This document shows positions 1 through 5,018 of a DNA stretch of 5,018 nucleotides, in pieces. The notes beneath the pieces are model-generated. The model ran no database searches. It was not told the DNA's origin and saw only the letters and a program-made list of their open reading frames with translations. Position numbers and translations under genes: made by a program. Source of the stretch: Sphingobacteriales bacterium (lineage in GTDB: Bacteria > Bacteroidota > Bacteroidia > Chitinophagales > Chitinophagaceae). The DNA lies in assembly GCA_947463665.1 (NCBI GenBank), contig CANHUD010000198.1:1-5018 (forward strand), written 5' to 3'. The stretch's first letter is position 1. Each line of letters starts with the position of its first letter.

Positions 1-846
1 ACCAAAAGCAATTTTCTCAGGGTCTTCCTCTTTAATCAGCATATCTGCTTTGCAGATTGCAAATGTTTCAGGGTTCACTTCCTGACCGTATAAATGGTAT
101 GTTGCTTTGGGATTTATTTCCAATGCAAAATGTTCTGCTTCTGTAAGCATACCACCACTGCCACAAGCAGGGTCATAAATGAGATAAGTACCTTGTTTGA
201 TTTTATTTTTGACAGGTTCAAAAATGAGATGGGTCATCAATTTAATGATTTCCCGTGGTGTGAAGTGTTCACCCGCTTCTTCGTTGTTTTCTTCATTGAA
301 CTTACGAATAAGCTCCTCAAACACATAGCCCATTCCCAGATTACTCAAGCCTTCATGTACAATATTTCCATCCTTATCTTTCACCGCTACCGGGCTCAGA
401 TTGATTTGAGAAGAACAATATTTTTCAATCAATGGGAACGTGATGTTGCCTTCTTCAAGGGTATCTAACTGATTACGCAATTTGAATTTGCTGATGATGT
501 CCTGCACATCCGAACTGAAGCCATCCAAATAGTTTTCAAGGTTCTGCCGAATGTTTGCAGGGTCATTCAATAACTTCTTGAAAGTGTACTTTGATGTGTT
601 GTAAAAAACATAACCGGAAACCTTTCTAAGCTGTGGCGACTGATTTTCGATTTTCAACTTATTCAGTTGCTCATGCATTTCAATCACTTTGTCCTTTGAT
701 AGCTCCAGCAAAGCATCCAACCTGCGTAATACGGTGAATGGAAGTATAATGTCTCTGTATTTGCCTCGTGTGTAAACATCACGGAGCACATCATCGGCAA
801 TGCCCCAGATAAAGTTGACAATTTGATTATGTTGGATATGGTTCAT
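1..846 (-). CDS. hsdM: Type I restriction-modification DNA adenine methyltransferase subunit M, N-terminal 282 residues (cut by left edge)
   Basis: HsdM transfers a methyl group from S-adenosylmethionine to adenine N6. It works in a cytoplasmic complex with the specificity subunit HsdS and, for cleavage, HsdR. The reading frame starts at ATG 846-844 (MNHIQHNQIVNFIWGIADD) and stays open to base 1, so the C-terminal part is missing; family members usually exceed 480 residues. Residues about 5-130 match the helical HsdM N-terminal domain (for example RGKYRDIILPFTVLRRLD). The methyltransferase domain follows, with the family signature GEHFTPRE at 192-199 and SAM-binding motif I, DPACGSGG, at 225-232. 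The catalytic NPP(F/Y) motif would lie beyond the edge. The start codon overlaps the stop of the upstream HTH gene as ATGA, so translational coupling is likely. I see no frameshift or internal stop. HsdS and HsdR are not in the window. A type IIG or BREX-like relative is less likely given the HsdM-type N-terminus. Confidence 0.95.
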   Translation of the reverse strand, partial: MNHIQHNQIVNFIWGIADDVLRDVYTRGKYRDIILPFTVLRRLDALLELSKDKVIEMHEQLNKLKIENQSPQLRKVSGYVFYNTSKYTFKKLLNDPANIRQNLENYLDGFSSDVQDIISKFKLRNQLDTLEEGNITFPLIEKYCSSQINLSPVAVKDKDGNIVHEGLSNLGMGYVFEELIRKFNEENNEEAGEHFTPREIIKLMTHLIFEPVKNKIKQGTYLIYDPACGSGGMLTEAEHFALEINPKATYHLYGQEVNPETFAICKADMLIKEEDPEKIAFG

Positions 847-1136
847 TTCTTCTTTTTAATCTTACGTGAAACGGATTTCAGGGCCTCATCTGCCATGTTT
901 TCATCTTTGATAACATCAAAAACCTGGTCTGCAAGCCAAAGGGTAATGAGTTCATCCTTATCAGCTTTCAGAATTTCCGCAAGCAAAGGGATCTGCTCCT
1001 TCTTCAAATGGCGTTGCCCTTTTTCAATTTTACTAAGCTGGGCGGTATCCATCTCAAGCAAGGGAGCAACCTGCCGCAAGTACAGTTTCTGCTTTTCCCT
1101 CAAGGCTCTAACCCTATTACCAAACTGGCTGTCCAT
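843..1136 (-). CDS. XRE-family helix-turn-helix regulator, probable controller of the restriction-modification locus
   Basis: This is a small cytoplasmic DNA-binding protein of 97 residues from ATG 1136-1134. The HTH lies at about residues 6-60. Helix 1 contains GNRVRALREKQKL, helix 2 YLRQVAPLLEMD, and the recognition helix TAQLSKIEKGQRH; the SKIEKG segment is the XRE hallmark. A second helical part (ELITLWLADQVFDVI) and a very basic tail (RKIKKKK) follow. A longer reading from TTG 1157 would add seven residues (TSQKNT in between), but the ATG sits directly at the start of the HTH helix and after an A-rich leader typical of Bacteroidota. Its stop overlaps the hsdM start (ATGA). From that overlap I infer that it controls hsdM expression, as C proteins do in other restriction systems. 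Autoregulation is plausible but no operator is proven. It could instead be a general cryptic regulator. Confidence 0.88.
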   Translation of the reverse strand: MDSQFGNRVRALREKQKLYLRQVAPLLEMDTAQLSKIEKGQRHLKKEQIPLLAEILKADKDELITLWLADQVFDVIKDENMADEALKSVSRKIKKKK

Positions 1137-1188
1137 TGTATTTTTTTGACTTGTCAATAATTGGCTAATATAATAAAAAGAGGATTTT

Positions 1189-1196
1189 CAAAAATA
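1189..1196 (-). promoter_or_regulatory. Possible Bacteroidota -7 promoter element for the HTH-hsdM operon
   Basis: On the minus strand the bases read TATTTTTG, which matches the Bacteroidota -7 consensus TAnnTTTG. It lies 52 bp upstream of the HTH ATG and would give a leader of roughly 45 nt. No convincing -33 TTTG is found at the right distance upstream, and an 8-mer in A/T-rich DNA can arise by chance. This is the only full match to that consensus on the minus strand between the HTH gene and yoeB. Confidence 0.3.
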
Positions 1197-1249
1197 TTGA
1201 GTGAAATGGCTTTTGTTAAGGTGGTAAGTAATAAATAAGGCAAATTTTC

Positions 1250-1266
1250 TTATCTATTTAAGATAA
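1250..1266. repeat. Short inverted repeat TTATCT-n5-AGATAA upstream of the HTH gene
   Basis: Two perfect 6-bp arms (TTATCT and AGATAA) are separated by five bases, about 115 bp upstream of the HTH start codon. The symmetry is what a dimeric HTH regulator could bind, so it is a candidate operator. Arms this short in such A/T-rich DNA may be chance. Confidence 0.25.
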
Positions 1267-1458
1267 AAATGATCGATTTCAATGATTTCTTTCATACAAT
1301 GATCCTTGGACTTTTATCTGAATGCCATTTATTTAAGAACGGTGTTAGGTAGTCAGCCTTTGAAGTATTTTATTAAACATATATGGAATAACTCAAATTA
1401 AAGATCAACTATGTCCATAGCTAAAATAATGATTTTCACTAGCAATTTGTTAATATTT

Positions 1459-1477
1459 TGAAATTTTTACAATTTCA
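1459..1477. repeat. Inverted repeat TGAAATT-n5-AATTTCA in the intergenic gap
   Basis: Perfect 7-bp arms are separated by TTTAC. The stem is A/T-rich and weak, and no T-run follows on either strand, so it does not look like an intrinsic terminator. Possible readings are a protein-binding site or a chance palindrome. It lies about 320 bp upstream of the HTH start and about 210 bp downstream of the yoeB stop. Confidence 0.25.
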
Positions 1478-1687
1478 GCTACATCTCATTTAATAGCATT
1501 TATCAATTTGTAGCATACCCTGAATCTAGTATTAGAAGGTTTCTGGATACACAATATTTTTGAAGCATGCCATTATTGAAAACTCAATTCGTCTTCGATA
1601 CATAGTTACACTAAACAATTAATACAACTATTGCTACTAGCAAAAAAGAATACTACAATAATTAAGGGGCCAAAAGAAAATACAACC

Positions 1688-1945
1688 TCAATCATAATAA
1701 AACCTGCACTTGGCTATCAGGATCTCATCATCCTTAACCTGGTAGATCAGTCGATGCTCGTCATCTATCCGCCTTGACCAAAATCCGGCGTACTTGAACT
1801 TTAGCGGCTCGGGCTTCCCCAATCCGTCAAAATGATTTCTCGAAATATCTTTTAGCAAATCATTGATGCGCTTCAACTTTCGCTTATCGTGCTGTTGCCA
1901 GTACAGATAATCTTCCCACGACTCCTCCACAAAAACATACTTCAT
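1688..1945 (-). CDS. yoeB: YoeB family toxin (ribosome-dependent mRNA interferase)
   Basis: YoeB toxins have a RelE-like fold, enter the ribosomal A site and cut mRNA, stopping translation; YefM binds and neutralises them. This 85-residue protein aligns without gaps to the E. coli toxin (84 residues). It shares the block EESWEDYLYWQ at 7-17, DKRKLKRIN at 20-28, the GKPEPLK segment at 43-49, GFWSRRI at 54-60 and EHRLIY at 63-68. The catalytic positions Glu46 and Arg65 and the C-terminal Tyr84 are kept. Position 83, a histidine that takes part in catalysis in E. coli YoeB, is tyrosine here (CRFYYD). The start ATG overlaps the yefM stop as ATGA, the usual antitoxin-first coupled arrangement. No terminator is visible after its TGA. 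It is probably active, but the His83 change leaves room for weakened toxicity. Confidence 0.95.
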   Translation of the reverse strand: MKYVFVEESWEDYLYWQQHDKRKLKRINDLLKDISRNHFDGLGKPEPLKFKYAGFWSRRIDDEHRLIYQVKDDEILIAKCRFYYD

Positions 1946-2196
1946 TCATCCACCAGTTTTCTCGATTTCCCCGATCCTGCCCGAAGCTTTTCAATCGCCG
2001 AATCCAGTCGCTGCTCATTCTTCCTTGAAGAAAGCTCATGCTGGGTAGCCTTCAACGCATTGTATTCCTCCAAAGACATGATTACCACCCCACTGTTCTT
2101 CCCCCGATTTATAATCAGCGTCTCAAATCTATTGGTCACCATATCCAGATAACGCCTGATGTCTTTTCTAAAATCCGATAACGTTGTGGTTAACAT
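1942..2196 (-). CDS. yefM: YefM family antitoxin (Phd/YefM fold)
   Basis: This antitoxin neutralises the YoeB encoded next to it and, with the toxin, represses their shared promoter. I take ATG 2196-2194 as the start. It gives 84 residues (MLTTTLSDFRKDIRRYLD), matching the 83 of E. coli YefM, whose N-terminus begins the Phd/YefM DNA-binding fold directly. A frame extension to ATG 2238 would add 14 residues (IYVHFHVHKIVHI) that are only the translated TGTACA operator array. The central NSGVVIMSLEEYNAL is the family hallmark. The C-terminal part (RLDSAIEKLRAGSGKSRK) corresponds to the flexible toxin-wrapping segment. The gene ends inside the yoeB start codon (ATGA). Control by conditional cooperativity is known for the family and not visible in sequence. 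Confidence 0.94.
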   Translation of the reverse strand: MLTTTLSDFRKDIRRYLDMVTNRFETLIINRGKNSGVVIMSLEEYNALKATQHELSSRKNEQRLDSAIEKLRAGSGKSRKLVDE

Positions 2197-2231
2197 AATA
2201 TGTACAATTTTATGTACATGAAAATGTACAT
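2195..2231 (-). promoter_or_regulatory. yefM-yoeB operator: three TGTACA palindromes at 12-bp spacing
   Basis: TGTACA occurs at 2201-2206, 2213-2218 and 2225-2230, so the centres lie exactly 12 bp apart. The two copies farther from the gene extend to the 8-bp palindrome ATGTACAT. Read on the minus strand the stretch is an imperfect tandem of three 12-bp units starting (A/T)TGTACAT. In E. coli the YefM-YoeB operator also uses adjacent palindromes with a TGTACA core, and that operator has two. The site nearest the gene ends 4 bp before the yefM ATG. The array most likely binds YefM and the YefM-YoeB complex and represses the operon. Confidence 0.85.
2205..2212 (-). promoter_or_regulatory. Possible -7 promoter element of yefM-yoeB inside the operator
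   Basis: The minus strand reads TAAAATTG, one mismatch from the Bacteroidota consensus TAnnTTTG. It lies between the proximal and middle TGTACA sites. A start about 7 nt downstream would make the message nearly leaderless for ATG 2196. No clear -33 TTTG is present, so the call is weak. Its attraction is that bound repressor would cover it. Confidence 0.2.
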
Positions 2232-2337
2232 AAATCATGCATCTAATTCATTTTAGGGCTGATTTTTTACCTGTGAAGCCATGTATATTTGCTTACCACT
2301 TCCATCCCCAGAAGCAGGATATTCAAAGAACAACACC

Positions 2338-3822
2338 CTATCGCATTAGTAAGAAATGCTTGAGAGGAATGGTTATAACCCGTTCATGTCGACTTTCCTC
2401 TTCGTTTTTGGTTATTAAGATCCCAAAAGGGGCTCTGTTTACCGGCTTTGATATAAACCAATCGAGTCCATGATAATGCTCTGCCCGGATGGTATTTCGA
2501 TATTTTACCTCAATGGGAATACGCTGGTCACCAATCGTGATCACAAAATCAAGCTCAGGGTCTTTACCCCGGGCTGGCAGATAAGACAAATCAAGTCCAC
2601 TGATATTCGATAACATCGACCCTACCACACTTTCCGACAAAAAACCCGCCAGGGTGGCGATATCCTGATTGTTTTCATCGTTCACAAAATCAAGTGGAAT
2701 ATGCTCTTGTAACCAACTCATCCGCAAGCCATGATCGGCCAGACAAATCTTAGGATCGCTTCGTTTTTTCTTTAGCCGAAGCTCCATGGGCTGGATGAGC
2801 CTCACCAGTAAGGTATCACTCAAAAAATGAAGATAGGTGCGTACACGCTGTACGCCAATAGTTGCTCCCAATACCAGTTGTAGTTCCTGGGTAAGCTTCT
2901 GGATACTGATTGACTGCCCGGCATACCTGCAACATAGTCGGAATAGTTCTTCTAACAACTGAGGATCCCGCTTACGACCTTTTTCACCCAATCGCAAATC
3001 GTGCTGTATCACCCTTCGAATAACGGTCTCATTCAATTGATCTGCTACAAATTCCCATGGAACCTGAGCACGTAAATGCGCAATCGGATAGGCCCCACGC
3101 TCCGAAAATGCCGAAAACACCCTATCCGCAAAGGAGCGGTGTTCTATGCCATAGGCTTTCAACCTAAGCCAGAAGTCAATTTGCTTTAATCTTGAAATAC
3201 CATTATCCGGTAAAAAAGCATCAGGAGCTTCTATATTACGGATAGCACCAATCTCTGTAAGCGATAGTGTTCCTGATTCGATGGTATTGATTCTCCCAGC
3301 CAGACTATCGCGCCCCTGCTCAATCCTTAGCGCAGAACTACCGGTAACAACAGATTGAACCGTATTAGTATCAACCAGAAATTTTAGCTGCGTACTCCAA
3401 TCTTCCAGATTCTGCACCTCATCAAAAAATAGAAAACACTCTTCCCCGGCAGCTGCTTTATTGTTCAACGATGTTTGTAAAATATGCTGTTCATACCATT
3501 CCACAATTCTCAATACCGGATCTTTTCCCAACCGAAACGATTCAATATCATCGAACTGTACCCGCATGATGCGCTCAGCCCCTACTCCCTGGCTGAGTAA
3601 ATCTGAGATCACCTGCAAACAGGCGGTGGTTTTACCTATTTGTCGTGATCCCCGCACAACCGTAATGGGTGCCAGCCGGTATTCGAAACGTTTTTCAATC
3701 TGAAAGACTAAATGACGCCTGGTTACAGGCAACTGCTCCATGGCATTTCCTTTCCACCAGGGATTCATCTGATGCAAAGCAGATTGCGTAGAATCATCAA
3801 GGCCTTTCACCGGTTTAGTCAT
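2338..3822 (-). CDS. AAA-type ATPase with DUF4143-like, nuclease-like C-terminal domain
   Basis: This 494-residue cytoplasmic protein belongs to the large AAA_14/DUF4143 group of P-loop ATPases, whose biological role is largely unknown. The ATPase half (about 20-200) starts with a conserved-looking NPWW at 20-23. It contains Walker A GSRQIGKTT at 58-66, Walker B FLFFDE at 130-135, a sensor-like VTGSSALRI at 159-167 and SLAGR at 173-177, whose arginine could act in trans. The C-terminal half includes the run ADQLNETVIRRVIQHDLR at 260-277. Near the end are Glu397, Asp425 (in ELDF) and Glu438-Val-Lys440, spaced as in PD-(D/E)XK nuclease-like folds, a pattern usual in DUF4143 proteins. I chose ATG 3822 because a GAGG precedes it, although only 2 nt away, and NPWW follows; Met19 (3768) is an alternative. 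No signal peptide or membrane segment is seen. It precedes the toxin-antitoxin pair on the same strand, 141 bp before the yefM ATG. The gene is intact. Nucleic-acid action is inference. Confidence 0.85.
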   Translation of the reverse strand: MTKPVKGLDDSTQSALHQMNPWWKGNAMEQLPVTRRHLVFQIEKRFEYRLAPITVVRGSRQIGKTTACLQVISDLLSQGVGAERIMRVQFDDIESFRLGKDPVLRIVEWYEQHILQTSLNNKAAAGEECFLFFDEVQNLEDWSTQLKFLVDTNTVQSVVTGSSALRIEQGRDSLAGRINTIESGTLSLTEIGAIRNIEAPDAFLPDNGISRLKQIDFWLRLKAYGIEHRSFADRVFSAFSERGAYPIAHLRAQVPWEFVADQLNETVIRRVIQHDLRLGEKGRKRDPQLLEELFRLCCRYAGQSISIQKLTQELQLVLGATIGVQRVRTYLHFLSDTLLVRLIQPMELRLKKKRSDPKICLADHGLRMSWLQEHIPLDFVNDENNQDIATLAGFLSESVVGSMLSNISGLDLSYLPARGKDPELDFVITIGDQRIPIEVKYRNTIRAEHYHGLDWFISKPVNRAPFGILITKNEEESRHERVITIPLKHFLLMR

Positions 3823-3948
3823 TTCCTCACTAAGATAATTATTTCCAACGTAGCTAAATCCTTCTCCCGTTATCCCCTCCCAATTCCCCCAATTTTCCGT
3901 ACATTCGTATATAAATAGTTGTTTAACTAACTAATTCAGCTAAACGAT
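3823..3948. promoter_or_regulatory. Divergent intergenic region between the ATPase and fadN-like genes
   Basis: These 126 bases must hold the promoters of two divergent genes. The fadN side has TACATTCG at 3900-3907, one mismatch from TAnnTTTG, followed by an A/T-rich TATATAAATAG; a start near 3914 would give a leader of about 35 nt. The ATPase side has TACGTTGG on the minus strand at 3845-3852, also one mismatch. Neither has a clear -33 TTTG. A pyrimidine-rich stretch contains CCCAATT twice, 9 bp apart (3879-3885 and 3888-3894), which could be a regulator site. No Shine-Dalgarno precedes the plus-strand ATG. The exact promoters remain uncertain. Confidence 0.4.
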
Positions 3949-5018
3949 ATGAAACGGACGATCAGGAAAGTAGCAGTTTTAGGGTCAGGCGTCATGGGTT
4001 CACGGATTGCCTGTCATTTCGCGGGCATCGGCCTGCAGGTTCTCTTGCTCGATATGGTTCCCGGCGATGCCAAGGAAAACCCGAAACCGGCCTCGCGGAA
4101 CAAACTGGTCAACGACGCACTACAGGCGGCGATCAAGTCCAACCCCTCACCGGTCTACACCAAAGACGTGGTCAAAAGGATCACCACCGGGAACTTCGAT
4201 GACAATATGAAGGATATCGCCACGGCCGACTGGATCATTGAGGTGGTGGTTGAGCGTCTGGACATTAAAAAAATCATTTTCGATCAGGTTGAGAAATACC
4301 GCAAACCGGGTACGCTCATCACTTCCAACACTTCGGGCATTCCCATCCACCTGATGGCCGAAGGCCGGAGCGATGACTTCAAAAAACATTTCTGCGGTAC
4401 CCACTTTTTTAACCCGCCGCGCTACCTCCGTCTCCTCGAGATCATCCCTACCCCGCATACCGATCCGGCTGTGATCGACTTCCTTATGCACTATGGAGAT
4501 CTCTATCTCGGGAAAACTACCGTGCTTTGTAAAGACACACCCGCCTTCATTGCTAACCGAATCGGTGTGTACGGCATCATGGCCATCTTCCGGCTGGTTG
4601 ATAAACTGGGCCTTACCATCGACCAGGTCGATGCGCTCACCGGTCCCATCATCGGCCGCCCCAAATCGGCCACCTTCCGCACCGCGGATGTGGTGGGCAT
4701 TGACACGATGGTCAAAGTAGCCAATGGCGTCTATGAGAATTGTCCGAACGACGAAGCCCGTGAGGTTTTCCAAATTCCCGCCTGGCTCCAGAAACTGGTC
4801 GACAACAACTGGCTGGGCGATAAATCCGGACAGGGCTTCTTCAAAAAAATTAAAGGTGCCAATGGCTCGGAGATCCTTACGCTCGACCTCGCCACCATGG
4901 AATACCAGCCGCGGAACAAAGCGAAATTCGCCTCCGTGGAAGCAGCGAAACAGATCGATGACCTTCACCAGCGCCTCAAAGCCCTGGTTGGCGGAGCCGA
5001 TAAAGCCGGTGAATTCTA
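3949..5018 (+). CDS. fadN: Fused 3-hydroxyacyl-CoA dehydrogenase/enoyl-CoA hydratase, N-terminal 356 residues (cut by right edge)
   Basis: In fatty-acid beta-oxidation this enzyme oxidises L-3-hydroxyacyl-CoA to 3-oxoacyl-CoA with NAD+. The full protein normally also has an enoyl-CoA hydratase part and about 800 residues. The frame opens with MKRTIRKVAVLGSGVMGSRI and runs to the edge without a stop. The Rossmann NAD-binding loop GSGVMG is at 12-17 and Asp35 ends the second strand. The dehydrogenase signature follows: SNTSG at 126-130, catalytic His152 in THFFNPP, Glu164 in LEII and Asn203 in PAFIANR. The His-Glu and His-Asn distances (12 and 51) equal those I recall for E. coli FadB. The C-terminal dehydrogenase domain includes TGPIIGRPKSATFRTAD and LGDKSGQGFFKK. 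Overall similarity is closest to Bacillus FadN, so the symbol is a family assignment. The dehydrogenase comes first here, opposite to FadB. The G/C content is clearly higher than in the genes to the left. A thiolase and acyl-CoA dehydrogenase often follow, but that lies outside the window. Confidence 0.93.
   Translation, partial: MKRTIRKVAVLGSGVMGSRIACHFAGIGLQVLLLDMVPGDAKENPKPASRNKLVNDALQAAIKSNPSPVYTKDVVKRITTGNFDDNMKDIATADWIIEVVVERLDIKKIIFDQVEKYRKPGTLITSNTSGIPIHLMAEGRSDDFKKHFCGTHFFNPPRYLRLLEIIPTPHTDPAVIDFLMHYGDLYLGKTTVLCKDTPAFIANRIGVYGIMAIFRLVDKLGLTIDQVDALTGPIIGRPKSATFRTADVVGIDTMVKVANGVYENCPNDEAREVFQIPAWLQKLVDNNWLGDKSGQGFFKKIKGANGSEILTLDLATMEYQPRNKAKFASVEAAKQIDDLHQRLKALVGGADKAGEF

Larger units (their letters stand above)
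1137..1687. other. A/T-rich intergenic region with no convincing gene
   Basis: About 550 bases separate the yoeB stop from the HTH start. The DNA is strikingly A/T-rich: 13 G/C among the 60 bases at 1441-1500. Both strands are full of stop codons. The longest readable frame I followed is a 27-codon one at 1269-1352 on the plus strand, with no recognisable content. I find no tRNA, no insertion-sequence remnant and no stem followed by a T-run that would terminate the yoeB transcript. Two short inverted repeats (1250-1266 and 1459-1477) are listed separately. The region probably holds the promoter and operator of the HTH-hsdM unit. It may also be decayed DNA at a junction between two acquired modules. 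Confidence 0.6.

Noticed and set aside
94..468. A 124-codon plus-strand frame over hsdM
   Set aside because: The minus strand here encodes HsdM signature motifs, so this frame is a shadow.
823..1149. A 108-codon plus-strand frame over the HTH gene
   Set aside because: It is the complement of a well-supported XRE-family gene and its serine/phenylalanine-rich product resembles no family.
1137..1157. TTG start giving a seven-residue longer HTH protein
   Set aside because: The ATG at 1136 lies immediately before the HTH domain; nothing supports the rarer start, though it cannot be excluded.
1269..1352. A 27-codon plus-strand frame in the gap
   Set aside because: It is short, has no ribosome-binding signal and no recognisable content; such frames are expected by chance.
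1555..1562. TATTTTTG on the plus strand, matching a -7 promoter element
   Set aside because: No plus-strand gene lies downstream until 3949 and no -33 element is present; most likely chance in A/T-rich DNA.
1631..1643. Hairpin TTGCT-ACT-AGCAA as a yoeB terminator
   Set aside because: For minus-strand transcription the T-run precedes the stem instead of following it, so it does not fit an intrinsic terminator.
2197..2238. N-terminal extension of yefM from ATG 2238
   Set aside because: The extra residues are translated operator repeats, and the shorter form from ATG 2196 matches the length and N-terminus of YefM proteins.
2239..2337. Possible terminator after the ATPase gene
   Set aside because: Only 4-bp complementary arms (GGCT/AGCC, CTTC/GAAG) with long loops and no following T-run were found.
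4147..4968. A 273-codon open frame on the minus strand
   Set aside because: It lies entirely antisense to the fadN-like gene, whose protein has clear catalytic motifs; the predicted antisense protein has no recognisable family. G/C-rich coding DNA often leaves such open shadows.
1..5018. CRISPR array, tRNA, rRNA or insertion sequence
   Set aside because: No regularly spaced long repeats, cloverleaf-like sequence, transposase frame or terminal inverted repeats were seen.

Overview
The window looks like a piece of a Bacteroidota chromosome, and it carries an accessory block next to a housekeeping gene. The assignment rests on three observations. Most starts lack a Shine-Dalgarno sequence and have A/T-rich leaders. 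One TAnnTTTG-type -7 element lies upstream of a gene. The fatty-acid oxidation protein at the right end resembles the long fused FadN-type enzymes common in that phylum. The species cannot be told from this sequence.

Layout, left to right. Everything from 1 to 3822 is on the minus strand, so transcription runs right to left. Positions 1-846 hold the first 282 codons of a type I restriction-modification methyltransferase subunit (hsdM), cut by the left edge. It overlaps by 4 bp (ATGA) a small XRE-type helix-turn-helix gene (843-1136), a likely controller of the restriction locus. Positions 1137-1687 are a very A/T-rich gap with no convincing gene. Positions 1688-2196 are a complete yefM-yoeB toxin-antitoxin pair, also joined by an ATGA overlap. 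Just upstream lies an operator-like array of three TGTACA palindromes spaced exactly 12 bp apart. Positions 2338-3822 encode a 494-residue AAA-type ATPase with a DUF4143-like C-terminal domain that carries PD-(D/E)XK-like residues. The plus strand begins after a 126-bp divergent intergenic region. There the first 356 codons of a fused 3-hydroxyacyl-CoA dehydrogenase/enoyl-CoA hydratase (fadN-like) run off the right edge.

How the parts relate. The HTH gene and hsdM form one translationally coupled unit, and the rest of the restriction system (hsdS, hsdR) should lie beyond the left edge. The toxin-antitoxin pair is autonomous and probably self-repressed at the TGTACA array. Its place beside restriction genes fits a role in keeping the block in the genome, but this is inference. 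The ATPase has no experimentally established role that I can name. Base composition steps up from the A/T-rich left to the G/C-rich fadN gene, which suggests that the block from about 1 to 2300, and possibly to 3822, was acquired separately.

I see no completely new system. The points most worth a second look are the three-site phased operator, the loss of the catalytic histidine in YoeB, the HTH-hsdM coupling, and the ATPase/nuclease-like protein in this setting.
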